Below, one piece after another: positions 45,214 through 54,719 of a stretch of DNA of 64,000 nucleotides; position 1 is the first letter of the stretch, and each line of letters opens with the position of its first letter. A model generated the notes under the pieces. It saw only the letters and a list, made by a program, of their open reading frames with translations, ran no database searches and had not been told where the DNA came from. Made by a program: the position numbers and the translations under genes. This DNA comes from Azospirillaceae bacterium (lineage in GTDB: Bacteria; Pseudomonadota; Alphaproteobacteria; Azospirillales; Azospirillaceae): contig JAPWJW010000002.1 in the NCBI GenBank assembly GCA_028283825.1, positions 372,001 through 436,000 of the forward strand, given 5' to 3'.

Positions 45214-45437
45214 CCCTTGAGGCGGCGCGCGGCCGGGCGGATGAAGTCATCGACCAGCACGTAAAGGCCGAAGGCGACCAGGAAGCCGCCCACCGCCAGG
45301 CCCCGGAAATAAAGCCGGTGGGTCGAGTGCACCTGCAACTCGATGATATAGGCGCCGCCGCCCAGCATCGCCGCCATCACGATGAAAAGAAGCGTTTTTC
45401 TGATCTTTCCGGCCACCTGAATCCCCGTCCTTGCCAT
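45210..45437 (-). CDS. Small two-segment membrane protein
   Basis: 75 residues: KTLLFIVMAAMLGGGAYIIE and FRGLAVGGFLVAFGLYVLVD are likely membrane segments, with a basic tail IRPAARRLKG. It converges on the amidase gene with a 4-base overlap of stops. No family recognised. Confidence 0.6.
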   Translation of the reverse strand: MARTGIQVAGKIRKTLLFIVMAAMLGGGAYIIELQVHSTHRLYFRGLAVGGFLVAFGLYVLVDDFIRPAARRLKG

Positions 45438-45599
45438 TAACCAAACCTACCACCGCCCCCGGTTGCGCGCCACGGCATGGCAGGCTTGCTGCGGTGCGAC
45501 GGAAAGGCTGTCCGCCGCCCCTTGCCTGGCGTCGGGTGCTCCCGCATCGTGGCGGCCGGATTTGTTTTGGCAGCTTCATCAAAAACGGGGAAACATCCC

Positions 45600-47045
45600 A
45601 TGCATCCGCGCCTCCGGCTTCGTTCCGGTCCCGCCCGACTGCTGTCCGCCACTTTGCTGTTGGGGGCGGCCCTTTATGGCGGCGCGGCATCGGCCAAGCC
45701 GGCGAAGGCTGAAGCGCCCGAGGCCGCCCTGGCCGTCGGCCCGGTGGACGACCACCCGGTGTTGCGCGAGATCGCCGCCCAGGTGGACCCGGCGCAACTG
45801 CACGCCACCATTGAAAAGCTGGTGTCCTTCGGCACCCGCCACACCCTGTCCGACACCACCTCAAGCGACCGGGGCATCGGTGCCGCCCGCAGCTGGATCA
45901 AAAGCCGGTTCGAGGCGATATCAAAGGATTGCGGCGGCTGCCTGACGGTGGTGACGCCGTCGCAGACCGTCACCGGCAAGCGCGTGCCCACCCCGACGGA
46001 GGTCATGGACGTGGTCGCCGTGCTGAAAGGCACGGAGGAGCCGGAGCGTGTGATCGTCATCGCCGGCCACCTGGACAGCCGCGTCACCGACGTGATGAAC
46101 GCCACCGCCGACGCGCCCGGCGCCAACGATGACGCCTCCGGCGTGGCGGCGGCCATCGAGGCGGCGCGGGTGCTGTCGCACCACAAGTTCCGCGCCACCC
46201 TGGTGTTCGCCGCCTTGTCGGGCGAGGAACAGGGCCTGCTGGGCGGCAAGGTGCTGGCCGACTACGCCAAGGCCCAGGGCTGGCAGGTGGAGGCCGACCT
46301 CAACAACGACATCATCGGCAACACCCAGGGTGAGGACGGCGTGGTCGACAACACCCACGTCCGGGTCTTCGCCGAGGGCACCAAGGCGGTGGAGACGGTG
46401 AAGCAGGCCAACCAGCGCCGCTATTCCGGGGGCGAGGTCGACAGCCCGTCGCGCAATCTGGCGCGCTACATGGACGCCCTGTCCACCCGCTACCTGGATA
46501 ATTTCAGCGTGCGCATGGTCTATCGCACCGACCGCTTCGGCCGGGGCGGCGACCAGGTGCCGCTGCTGGAGGCCGGCTTCCCCGCGGTGCGCGTGACCGA
46601 GGCGCATGAGAACTACACCCGCCAGCACCAGGATCTGCGCACCGAGAACGGTATCACCTACGGCGACACCATCGACTGGGTGGACTTCCCCTACCTGGCG
46701 CAGGTGACGCGCCTGAACGCCGTGACCATGGCCAGCCTGGCCTGGGCGCCGGCCCCGCCGTCGGACGTGAAGGTGGAGGGCGCCCTGAAGCACGACACCA
46801 CCCTCAGCTGGGCCAAGACGCCGGGTGCCACGGGTTATCGCGTCTGGTGGCGCGACACCATCGCCCCGGTCTGGCAGTACGACCGCTGGGCCGGCGATGC
46901 CGCCACCGTCACCCTGCCCAACGTGGTGATCGACGACTGGTTCTTCGGCGTCTCATCGGTGTCCAAGGACGGCTACGCCAGCCCGGTGGTCTATCCCGGC
47001 CCGGCCGGGTCCTTCGTCGCCGTGCCCGACCCGGCGGCCCAGTGA
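45600..47045 (+). CDS. Secreted M28 family zinc aminopeptidase
   Basis: 481 residues. Signal peptide in RLLSATLLLGAALYGGAASA. The M28 zinc set is present: AGHLDSR (His), PGANDDASGVAAAIEAARVL (Asp), ALSGEEQGLLGGK (Glu-Glu), LNNDIIGN (Asp) and TEAHENYTRQHQ (His). A C-terminal fibronectin-type stretch (APAPPSDVKVEG...GATGYRVWWRD) follows from about residue 390. It trims peptides in the periplasm or outside. The stop overlaps the MFS gene (TGATG). Confidence 0.94.
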   Translation: MHPRLRLRSGPARLLSATLLLGAALYGGAASAKPAKAEAPEAALAVGPVDDHPVLREIAAQVDPAQLHATIEKLVSFGTRHTLSDTTSSDRGIGAARSWIKSRFEAISKDCGGCLTVVTPSQTVTGKRVPTPTEVMDVVAVLKGTEEPERVIVIAGHLDSRVTDVMNATADAPGANDDASGVAAAIEAARVLSHHKFRATLVFAALSGEEQGLLGGKVLADYAKAQGWQVEADLNNDIIGNTQGEDGVVDNTHVRVFAEGTKAVETVKQANQRRYSGGEVDSPSRNLARYMDALSTRYLDNFSVRMVYRTDRFGRGGDQVPLLEAGFPAVRVTEAHENYTRQHQDLRTENGITYGDTIDWVDFPYLAQVTRLNAVTMASLAWAPAPPSDVKVEGALKHDTTLSWAKTPGATGYRVWWRDTIAPVWQYDRWAGDAATVTLPNVVIDDWFFGVSSVSKDGYASPVVYPGPAGSFVAVPDPAAQ

Positions 47046-48328
47046 TGAGCGCCGCCCCCTCTGACACGCCGGCCACCCCGCGTCCCCGGGGCGGCGCCCT
47101 GCGCCACCCCGCCTTCCTGCGTTATTGGATCGCGCGCATCCTGTCCATGGCGGCCATGCAGATCCAGGCGGTGGCCGCAGGCTGGGCCATCTATGACCGC
47201 ACCGGCAGCGCCATGAGCCTGGGCTTGATCGGCCTGGCGCAGTTCCTGCCGTCGGTCGGCTTTGTCCTGGTGACGGGCCATGTGGCCGACCGTTTCGACC
47301 GCCGCCTGATCGTCACCCTGTGCGTGGTGGTGGAGGCTGTGGCCATGGCCCTGACGGGGGCCGTGCTGGCCTCCCCCGACCTGCCGGTGTGGCTGGTCTA
47401 TGGCGCCGTCGTCCTGTTCGGCACCGGCCGCGCGTTCGAGGCGCCGGCCGCCTCCGCCCTGGTGCCCAACCTGGTCCCGAAGGAGGATTTCCCCAACGCC
47501 GTGGCCATCAGTTCGTCGGCCATGCAGGTGGCGGGCGTGGTGGGGCCGGCGCTGGGTGGTGTGCTGTATGCCGCCCTGCATGATTGGGTGTTCGGCGTTG
47601 GCGCCGGCTGCCTGTTGCTGGCCGCCATCGTGGTGGTGGGTATCAAGGCGCCCACCCGGTCCGGCGCCCGGGCGCCGGTCACCTGGGGCGCCATCCTGGG
47701 CGGCGTGCAGTATATCCGCCGGCAGCCCATCGTGCTGGGCGCCATCTCGCTGGACCTGTTCGCCGTGCTGCTGGGCGGGGCCACCGCCCTGCTGCCGGCC
47801 TTGGCGCGCGATCAGTTCTCCGCCGATGCCGGTCTGTTCGGCATTACCGGGCCCATGCTGCTGGGCATGATGCGCGGCGCGCCCGGGGCCGGCGCCATCC
47901 TGGTGGGCCTGACCCTGGCGGCCCGGCCGCTGAACCGCCGGGTGGGGCCCATCATGCTGGGCTGCGTCGCCGTGTTCGGCCTGGCGACCGTCGTCTTCGG
48001 CCTGACCACGTCGCCCGCCGTGGCCTTGGCCAGCCTGGCCATCATGGGCGCGGTGGACATGGTCAGCGTCTTCGTCCGCCAGACGCTGGTGCAGTTGCGC
48101 ACCCCCGATGAGATGCGCGGCCGCGTCAGCGCCGTCAGCAGCCTGTTCATCGGTGCGTCCAACCAACTGGGCGAGTTCGAATCCGGCCTGACCGCCGCCT
48201 GGCTGGGGGCCGCCCCCGCCGTGGTGGTGGGCGGTATCGGCACGATCGTGGTGGTGGGGCTGTGGTGCGTGCTGTTCCCGGCCCTGCGCCGGGCCGACCG
48301 CCTGGACTGGGGTAATACCCCGCCCTGA
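47045..48328 (+). CDS. Major facilitator superfamily exporter, EntS-like
   Basis: 427 residues, about 12 membrane segments. Motif A-like GHVADRFDRRLIVTLC after segment 2, FGTGRAFEAPAASALVPNLV, and MRGRVSAVSSLFIGASNQLG near segment 10 are typical of the enterobactin exporter-like/DHA3 group. The substrate is unknown. It is coupled to the M28 peptidase gene by a one-base overlap and followed by a terminator. Confidence 0.9.
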   Translation: MSAAPSDTPATPRPRGGALRHPAFLRYWIARILSMAAMQIQAVAAGWAIYDRTGSAMSLGLIGLAQFLPSVGFVLVTGHVADRFDRRLIVTLCVVVEAVAMALTGAVLASPDLPVWLVYGAVVLFGTGRAFEAPAASALVPNLVPKEDFPNAVAISSSAMQVAGVVGPALGGVLYAALHDWVFGVGAGCLLLAAIVVVGIKAPTRSGARAPVTWGAILGGVQYIRRQPIVLGAISLDLFAVLLGGATALLPALARDQFSADAGLFGITGPMLLGMMRGAPGAGAILVGLTLAARPLNRRVGPIMLGCVAVFGLATVVFGLTTSPAVALASLAIMGAVDMVSVFVRQTLVQLRTPDEMRGRVSAVSSLFIGASNQLGEFESGLTAAWLGAAPAVVVGGIGTIVVVGLWCVLFPALRRADRLDWGNTPP

Positions 48329-48356
48329 AGACAGGGGGGTCGAATCGGACACAAGG

Positions 48357-48388
48357 AAAAGGGGATGGGCGTGGGCCCATCCCCTTTT
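48357..48388. terminator. Bidirectional terminator
   Basis: A 14-bp perfect stem AAAAGGGGATGGGC / GCCCATCCCCTTTT with a 4-base loop. It serves the MFS gene on the plus strand and the small secreted protein gene on the minus strand. Confidence 0.9.
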
Positions 48389-48426
48389 CACTTTCACTGC
48401 ATCAACGGCGCCGGGGCGCCGGACAA

Positions 48427-48732
48427 TCAGCTCTTGGACTTGAAGGCCCGCAGCTGCTTGTTGAATTCGTTGGCAATGCCCTGCATCTGGTCGACGGCGG
48501 CATTGTACTTGGCGGAACCGCTGGCCTTGTCGTTCTCCATGCACTTCAGGAAGTCCTGCATGTCGGCCATGTAGCCCTTCACCGACGCGTTGGCGCTGGT
48601 CATCTGCTCGGTGGAGGCCGAAGCGCCGTCCGGAATGGTCGGCGGGTTGGCCTTGGACGCGCACTCAGCCAGCGCGGGGCCGGCAACAAACAGGGAAAGG
48701 GTGGCGAGGGTGCCCAGAATCTTCGCGTTCAT
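48427..48732 (-). CDS. Small periplasmic hypothetical protein
   Basis: 101 residues. Signal peptide KILGTLATLSLFVAGPALAE. The mature part is helical (TSANASVKGYMADMQDFLKC, AAVDQMQGIANEFNKQLRAF) with two cysteines (ECASKAN and FLKCMEN) that could pair. ATG at 48732 has GAGAGAT upstream. No known family. The next 285 bases show no gene or clear signal. Confidence 0.7.
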   Translation of the reverse strand: MNAKILGTLATLSLFVAGPALAECASKANPPTIPDGASASTEQMTSANASVKGYMADMQDFLKCMENDKASGSAKYNAAVDQMQGIANEFNKQLRAFKSKS

Positions 48733-49017
48733 CGGTGATCTCTCTCGTATGCTGCTGCCCCGGTGGTCCGTCATTCCAGCGCGATAAGCGGTGACTTTTT
48801 GCACCTGCTTCCCAACTGCGCTAGTGGACGGCCAATTGTTTACGAGCGGTTTATTAGCAAAACCTTACCAAGTTGAAAACAAGGTCCGCATGCATCGTTG
48901 GGCTGCGTTACACGCGGGGTGACGTTACCGGGCGGGGCTATATTTGAATTTGTCACAATCCCCACCTTGTTTTTCGGGGCCCGCAATTGTCCGGCTTGCC
49001 TTTATCAGGAAAATAGA

Positions 49018-50241
49018 ATGCATTTTATGAAAATTGCTTCTGCATCGGTTTGCATTTTCCTGGCAAGCACTTGCGGCCGGGCGGCCACCGGTGGCGATGG
49101 CCCCTGTGCTGCGCTGCAACAGGCGGCGACGGCCGCGGCACCCGGTTCCGGTCCCCGTTTCGCGGTCAGTTATCCGGGGGATACGCACCCCGCCCTGGCC
49201 CACAGCGCCTTCACCTACGACAACGCCTTGACGGCGATCGCGCTGGTGGCGTGCGGGCATACCGAAAACGCGCGCCTGATTGGCGACGCGCTTGCATTGG
49301 CCGCGGGCGGCGACCGGACGTTCCAGGATGGCCGAATCCGCAATGCCTACCGGGCGGGTGCCGCCGCCACGCCGCCCTTGCCGCCGGGCTGGTGGGACGA
49401 CAAGGCCAACCAGTGGGCGGAAGACGCCTATCAGGACGGCAGCGCCACAGGCAACGTCGCCTGGGCGGCGCTGGCCCTGCTGACCCTGCATGAGGCGACG
49501 GGCGAGGTCCGCTACCGCGACCGGGCGGCCGGCCTGATGCGCTGGGTCGCCGACCTGATGGCCGACCCGGCGATGCCCGGCGGCTATATCGGCGGGGTCA
49601 GCGGTTTCGACCCGGCGCAGCAGCGCCTTAATTATAAGGCCACCGAACACAACATCGACGCCGCCGCCGCCTTCGCCTGGCTGGCCCGCCTGACCGGCGA
49701 CGCCGCCTGGTCCCGCCATGCGGCCTTGGCGCGGGGCTTCGTCGATGCCGCCTGGAACGGGGATGAGGGCCGCTTCCTCATCGGCACCAAGCCCGACGGC
49801 CGGACGCTGGACCGGACCAGCGGCGCGCTGGACATCCAGCTATGGCCGCACCTGGCCTTCCCCGACGCGCCGGGGGCCTGGCGCCGGTCGCTGGCCTGGG
49901 TGGAGGCGCGGCACGCCGTCGGCGGCGGGTTCGACTTCAACGACGACCGCGACGGCGTGTGGATCGAAGGCACGGCCCAGGCCGCCCTGACCTACAAGGC
50001 GCTGGGCCAGCCGGCCAAGGCCCAGGCCGCGCTGGACACCGTCCTGGCCGCGGCGGGCCCGGGCGGCCTGCTGTACGCCACGGCGGCGGGCACGGTCAGC
50101 ACCGGCCTGGCGGTGGGGCCGGCATCGACGACGGATGATTTCCGCTACTACCACCAGCCGCATCTGGGTGCCACCGCCTGGGCGGCCCTGGCCCAGGCCG
50201 GCTGGAATCCCTTTACCGGGAAGCGGGTCGGTCAGCCCTGA
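49018..50241 (+). CDS. Secreted alpha/alpha-toroid protein, glycosidase-like
   Basis: 407 residues. Signal peptide MKIASASVCIFLASTCGRAA. Repeated helical hairpins follow: AFTYDNALTAIALVACGHTE, GRIRNAYRAGA, GNVAWAALALLTLHEATGEV, YKATEHNIDAAAAFAWLARL and DRDGVWIEGTAQAALTYKAL. Aromatic and acidic residues line the pattern, as in six-hairpin glycosidases. No catalytic pair can be named. ATG at 49018 is chosen for the signal peptide; a second ATG three codons on is also possible. Confidence 0.72.
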   Translation: MHFMKIASASVCIFLASTCGRAATGGDGPCAALQQAATAAAPGSGPRFAVSYPGDTHPALAHSAFTYDNALTAIALVACGHTENARLIGDALALAAGGDRTFQDGRIRNAYRAGAAATPPLPPGWWDDKANQWAEDAYQDGSATGNVAWAALALLTLHEATGEVRYRDRAAGLMRWVADLMADPAMPGGYIGGVSGFDPAQQRLNYKATEHNIDAAAAFAWLARLTGDAAWSRHAALARGFVDAAWNGDEGRFLIGTKPDGRTLDRTSGALDIQLWPHLAFPDAPGAWRRSLAWVEARHAVGGGFDFNDDRDGVWIEGTAQAALTYKALGQPAKAQAALDTVLAAAGPGGLLYATAAGTVSTGLAVGPASTTDDFRYYHQPHLGATAWAALAQAGWNPFTGKRVGQP

Positions 50242-50255
50242 GGGCCGCCGCTGTC

Positions 50256-50486
50256 CTAGCGGCGCACCAGGGCGGTGCCCATCAGCACCACGCCCAGGAT
50301 AAGGGCGGCGGGGCCGACGAAGGGCGGGATGACGTGGGTGTTCTCTTCCTTGGCCGTGACCTTCAGGTCGCCGATCTTGGCCAGTTCCGTCGTGTCCTTG
50401 GTGGTGAAGATGGGCACGGCGATCGCCAGCACGCCCAGGATCACGATGACGGCACCGCTTATCAGTAGTCCGTTCTTTCCAGCCAT
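50256..50486 (-). CDS. Small two-segment membrane protein
   Basis: 76 residues: NGLLISGAVIVILGVLAIAV and IPPFVGPAALILGVVLMGTA span the membrane around a short loop KIGDLKVTAKEENTHV. ATG at 50486 (MAGKNG) has GGAGGTTCAA before it. It converges on the gene at 49018. Function unknown. Confidence 0.7.
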   Translation of the reverse strand: MAGKNGLLISGAVIVILGVLAIAVPIFTTKDTTELAKIGDLKVTAKEENTHVIPPFVGPAALILGVVLMGTALVRR

Positions 50487-50924
50487 TTGAACCTCCATTC
50501 CGGGGCGCTTCAGCGCGTTATTCCCACGTCAGCCCATGTATTGGTGGCGCGGAAATCGACGCCTTCATCATCGCAGGTTTTGCCATCGCGTCACGGTTGC
50601 TTTGGTCCTACGTCATTATCTTGGAAATCGCCGGATATGATTTATGCCCATCGCCGGATAGAATAGGCGGATGGTCCATATGCCGGCCTTGCACCTTGCC
50701 AAATCGGTAAGGGTCAGGTGGGTGGGGCGTACGCCGCTTGGGGGCGGGCGTCAGGCTCAAGACAGGTCGGCTCCCTAGATTGCGTGCCGTCGGGCCCGTG
50801 GATCCGATTGCGGCGTTTGCGTTTCCCGGGGCCGGGGATGTATTTTGGGCGCCATTTTCAGGTGAGGGCTTCGGCTTGGGGAAAACCCTGCCGACGCCTG
50901 GCCCGCGTTAAGGAGTTTGGTTGC
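50487..50924. other. 438-base intergenic region before rfbB
   Basis: No ORF with coding character on either strand. Only the ribosome site AAGGAG (50909-50914) before rfbB stands out. The promoters of the divergent small gene and of rfbB must lie here, but I cannot place them. Confidence 0.5.
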
Positions 50925-51995
50925 GTGAAGATTCTGGTGACGGGTGCTGCCGGCTTTATCGGTTCCGCGGTTTGTCGTCTTCTGGCGTCGGAAGGCCAGG
51001 ATGACTTGGTCTGTGTCGACAAGCTGACCTACGCGGCCAGCCTGGAGTCCATTGGTGAGGTGCTGGCCGGCGGCCGCGCCGTCCTGGAAAAGGTGGACGT
51101 GGCGGATACCGAGGCCATGCGGGCGGTGTTTCAGCGCCACCAGCCGGACGCGGTGATGCACCTGGCGGCGGAAAGCCATGTCGACCGGTCCATCGACGGG
51201 TCGGGCATCTTCATCCGCACCAACATCAACGGCACCCATGTGATGCTGGAAACGGCGCGCGAGTACTGGCAGGCGCTGCCGGCGGACCGCAAGGCCGCGT
51301 TCCGCTTCCACCACATCTCCACCGATGAGGTCTATGGCTCGCTGGGGGCGGAAGGGCTGTTCCGCGAGGACACGGCCTATTCGCCCAATTCGCCCTATTC
51401 GGCCAGCAAGGCGGCGTCCGACCACCTGGTCAACGCCTGGTACCACACCTATGGCCTGCCGACGCTGCTCAGCAACTGCTCCAACAATTACGGTCCCTTC
51501 CATTTCCCGGAAAAGCTGATCCCGCTTATGATCCTGAACGGGATGGACGGCAAGAAGCTGCCGGTCTACGGCAAGGGCGACAATGTCCGTGATTGGCTGT
51601 TTGTGGAGGATCACGCCCGGGCGCTGGTGCTGATCGTGCGCAAGGGCGTGCCGGGTGAGCGCTACAACGTCGGCGGCAATGCGGAACAGCGGAACCTCGC
51701 GGTGGTGGAAACCATCTGCGACCTGCTGGATGAGCGCCTGCCCAGCGCCACCAAGCGCCGCGACCTGATCACCTTCGTCACCGACCGGCCGGGTCATGAC
51801 CAGCGCTATGCCATCGACGCGTCCAAGATCAAGCGTGAGCTGGGCTGGGAACCGACGGTGACCTTTGAGGAGGGCATCCGCCGCACGGTCGACTGGTACC
51901 TGGCCAATCGCTGGTGGTGGGAACCCATCCGTGAGGGCAAGTACAGCGGCCAGCGCCTGGGCGCCGCAGCACCCGCCGCCGCCGTGGTCGGCTGA
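50925..51995 (+). CDS. rfbB: dTDP-glucose 4,6-dehydratase
   Basis: 356 residues. Second step to dTDP-rhamnose in the cytoplasm. The NAD motif is [20 protein letters not shown], then [14 protein letters not shown], the catalytic [10 protein letters not shown] and [11 protein letters not shown] (Tyr-x3-Lys), and [17 protein letters not shown]. The start is GTG at 50925, 10 bases after AAGGAG; it gives the family's N-terminus (VKILVTG). It leads rfbB-rfbD-rfbA, with 10 bases to rfbD. Confidence 0.97.
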   Translation: MKILVTGAAGFIGSAVCRLLASEGQDDLVCVDKLTYAASLESIGEVLAGGRAVLEKVDVADTEAMRAVFQRHQPDAVMHLAAESHVDRSIDGSGIFIRTNINGTHVMLETAREYWQALPADRKAAFRFHHISTDEVYGSLGAEGLFREDTAYSPNSPYSASKAASDHLVNAWYHTYGLPTLLSNCSNNYGPFHFPEKLIPLMILNGMDGKKLPVYGKGDNVRDWLFVEDHARALVLIVRKGVPGERYNVGGNAEQRNLAVVETICDLLDERLPSATKRRDLITFVTDRPGHDQRYAIDASKIKRELGWEPTVTFEEGIRRTVDWYLANRWWWEPIREGKYSGQRLGAAAPAAAVVG

Positions 51996-52005
51996 GGATA
52001 CCGTC

Positions 52006-52896
52006 ATGGCGACAACTCAGGATACCGTCCGCATTCTGCTTCTGGGGGGCGCCGGCCAGGTCGGCCTTGCCTTCCAGCGCGTGGCACCGGCCCACTGGAC
52101 GGTCACCGCCCCCGGCCGCGCCGACCTGGACATCGCCGACGCCGATGCCGTGCAGGCGGCGGTGTCGGCGGCCGACCTGGTGGTCAACTGCGCCGCCTAC
52201 ACCGCGGTGGACAAGGCGGAAGCCGAGGTGGACGCGGCCTACGCCGCCAACCGTGACGGTCCGGCGGCGCTGGCCCGGGCTTGTGCCGTGCGCGGCACCC
52301 CCCTGCTGCACCTGTCGACCGACTACGTCTTTGACGGCACCAAGGTCGGGGCCTATGTCGAGACCGACCCCGTCCATCCCATCAGCGTCTACGGCGCCTC
52401 GAAAGAGGCGGGGGAACAGGCGGTGCGGGCGACGCTGGAACAGCACGTCATTCTGCGCACCGCCTGGGTCTACGGCCCGGACCGCGCCAATTTCCTGAAG
52501 ACCATGCTGCGCCTGGGCGCCGAACGGGACGAACTGCGCGTGGTGGCGGACCAGCATGGCTGTCCCACCGCGGCGGCCGACATCGCCGACGCCCTGGTGG
52601 CGGTGGGCACCCGCATCCTGGACGGCCAGCGCGACGGCTTTGGCACCTATCATCTGTGCGGCACCGGCACCACCACCTGGCACGGCTTCGCGGCGGAGAT
52701 TTTCGCCCAGGCGCAGGCCCGGGGCGCCAAGGTGCCGCGTCTGGTCGCCATCGGTACGGCCGACTATCCGACGCCGGCCACGCGCCCGGCCAATTCCGTG
52801 CTGGACTGTGCCCTGCTGGGCCAGGTCTTCGGCTGGCAGGCGCCGGCGTGGCAGGACAGCCTGGCGCGCAGCCTGGATGTGCTGCTGCCGGCCTGA
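52006..52896 (+). CDS. rfbD: dTDP-4-dehydrorhamnose reductase
   Basis: 296 residues. Last step to dTDP-L-rhamnose. Motifs are ILLLGGAGQVGLAFQRV, VVNCAAYTAVDKAEAEVDAA, HLSTDYVFDGTKVGAY and the catalytic PISVYGASKEAGEQAV, then RTAWVYGPDRANFLKTMLRL. ATG at 52006 follows GAGGATA. Second in the rfb operon. Confidence 0.96.
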   Translation: MATTQDTVRILLLGGAGQVGLAFQRVAPAHWTVTAPGRADLDIADADAVQAAVSAADLVVNCAAYTAVDKAEAEVDAAYAANRDGPAALARACAVRGTPLLHLSTDYVFDGTKVGAYVETDPVHPISVYGASKEAGEQAVRATLEQHVILRTAWVYGPDRANFLKTMLRLGAERDELRVVADQHGCPTAAADIADALVAVGTRILDGQRDGFGTYHLCGTGTTTWHGFAAEIFAQAQARGAKVPRLVAIGTADYPTPATRPANSVLDCALLGQVFGWQAPAWQDSLARSLDVLLPA

Positions 52897-52965
52897 GCCG
52901 CCATCTTGAAACCGATATTTTGACCGGGGCTGTTCCCGTAACCATAGTCACCAAGGTAAATTGAC

Positions 52966-53850
52966 ATGAAGGGCATCATCCTGGCGGGCGGCTCCGGCAC
53001 CCGCCTGCACCCCCTGACCAAAAGCGTCAGCAAGCAGCTGCTGCCCATCTACGACAAGCCCATGGTCTATTATCCCCTGTCGGTGCTGATGCTGGCCGGC
53101 ATCCGCGACATCCTGGTGATCAGCACGCCGCACCACCTGCCGCTGTTCCAGGATCTGCTGGGTGACGGCGCACCCTGGGGCATCAACCTCAGCTATGCGC
53201 AGCAGGCGGCCCCCAACGGCCTGGCGGAAGCCTTCGTCATCGGCCGCGACTTCATCGGCAACGATCCCGTCGCCCTGGTCCTGGGCGACAACATCTTCTA
53301 TGGCCAGGGCCTGAGCGCCCAGGCGCAGAAGGCGACCCAGGTGAAGCAGGGCGCCACCGTCTTCGCCTATTGGGTCGAGGATCCGCACCGCTATGGCGTG
53401 GTGGAGTTCGATGAGGCCGGCCGTGCCATCAGCATCGTGGAAAAGCCCAACGACCCGCGTTCCAACTGGGCGGTGACCGGCCTGTACTTCTACGACAACC
53501 GGGTGGTGGACATCGCGCGCGAGATCAAACCCTCGCCCCGGGGCGAGCTTGAGATCACCGACGTCAACAACGTGTACCTGCAGCAGGGCAACCTGCTGGT
53601 GGAACGCCTGGGCCGCGGCACCGCGTGGCTGGATACCGGCACGCACGACTCGCTGCTGGAGGCGGCGGAGTTCGTGCGCACCATCGAGCATCGCCAGGGC
53701 CTGAAGATCGGCTGCCCCGAGGAAATCGCGCTGGAGCAGGGGTTCGTGGACGAGGAAACCGTCCTGGCCCAGGCCCGGGCCTACAAGAACAGCCCCTACG
53801 GCCAATACCTGCAGCGCCTGGTCGGCCGCCGCCGCGCCGGCCAGATCTGA
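52966..53850 (+). CDS. rfbA: Glucose-1-phosphate thymidylyltransferase
   Basis: 294 residues. First step to dTDP-rhamnose. Motifs are [72 protein letters not shown] and [19 protein letters not shown]. Length and ends match the family. Third gene; the epimerase gene rfbC is not seen in the window. Confidence 0.97.
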   Translation: MKGIILAGGSGTRLHPLTKSVSKQLLPIYDKPMVYYPLSVLMLAGIRDILVISTPHHLPLFQDLLGDGAPWGINLSYAQQAAPNGLAEAFVIGRDFIGNDPVALVLGDNIFYGQGLSAQAQKATQVKQGATVFAYWVEDPHRYGVVEFDEAGRAISIVEKPNDPRSNWAVTGLYFYDNRVVDIAREIKPSPRGELEITDVNNVYLQQGNLLVERLGRGTAWLDTGTHDSLLEAAEFVRTIEHRQGLKIGCPEEIALEQGFVDEETVLAQARAYKNSPYGQYLQRLVGRRRAGQI

Positions 53851-53862
53851 GGGGCATATCCA

Positions 53863-53889
53863 GCGGCATGAGGGCCCCCCTCATGCCGC
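53863..53889 (+). terminator. Hairpin after rfbA
   Basis: GCGGCATGAGGG and CCCTCATGCCGC form a 12-bp perfect stem with a 3-base loop, 13 bases after rfbA. No U-run follows. The same GCGGCATGA...TCATGCCGC hairpin opens the dispersed intergenic repeat, so this may be a partial copy. Confidence 0.6.
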
Positions 53890-54135
53890 CGCGGCCGCGA
53901 CTCCGAACAGGACACACCACCTATGGTTCCGCACCGGGGCGGCCGCCCCTGCCGGTCGGAACCCCGGGGGCTACGGCATCCGCCGGCAATGCACGCTTTC
54001 CCGTGGGCGGCGCCTAACTTTGTATTCCCCTATCATTATGTAATCGATCTCTTCGCTTGGATGTCCGTCGTTGTCACACCCCTGAATGGAAAATGTCTTG
54101 CCATGAGTGGGGTTTTTGATGCGGAGTAAGACATC

Positions 54136-54483
54136 ATGAGCATACAGACCAGCCACCGTCTGCCCTTTCCGGTCATGGCCGCCGTTCATCAGGCGACCGC
54201 CCCGCGCTCGTTGGTGCCGCGCAGCGTGCGGGTGGGCAACCGGCGCACGTCCATGCGGCTTGAGCCGCAGTTCTGGACCGGCCTGGATCTGCTGGCCCGG
54301 CAGGAGGGATGCCAGGTCGCCGAATTGCTGGATGTCATCGACCGCTCTCGGGATGACGAGACCAGCCTGTCCAGCGCCGTGCGCGTGGTGGTGGTCAGCT
54401 ATTTCCAATGGCTGGCCTCGGTCGAGACCCTGGCCTCGCCGGTGCAGGCGCCGCAGCCCAATCTCAGCCAGGCGTTTTTCTGA
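54136..54483 (+). CDS. Ribbon-helix-helix domain protein
   Basis: 115 residues. RRTSMRLEPQFWTGLDLLAR at residues 36-55, then QEGCQVAELLDVID and SSAVRVVVVSYFQWL, fit the RHH_4 group of alphaproteobacterial DNA-binding proteins. The N-terminal 30 and C-terminal 15 residues look unstructured. Probably a regulator with unknown targets. It stands alone. Confidence 0.85.
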   Translation: MSIQTSHRLPFPVMAAVHQATAPRSLVPRSVRVGNRRTSMRLEPQFWTGLDLLARQEGCQVAELLDVIDRSRDDETSLSSAVRVVVVSYFQWLASVETLASPVQAPQPNLSQAFF

Positions 54484-54719
54484 GCATTTTTCTGACGGTT
54501 TCGGCCCATTTGCCGCGCTGCGGACCCCCGTCGTGTCTGGACACTTGTGCACCGGTTCGCCATAGTCCGGGCGCCTGATGGCCATTCCGCCTGCCCTTGG
54601 CCGCATCCCGGCCATGTCCTGGTTACGACGCGTGCTCCGCATTCCGATCTGATCCAAGTCAAGGCGGGCCTGCACGGGAACGGTTATCTGGGAAAACCTT
54701 TTCCAGGAGATCGGCCCAA

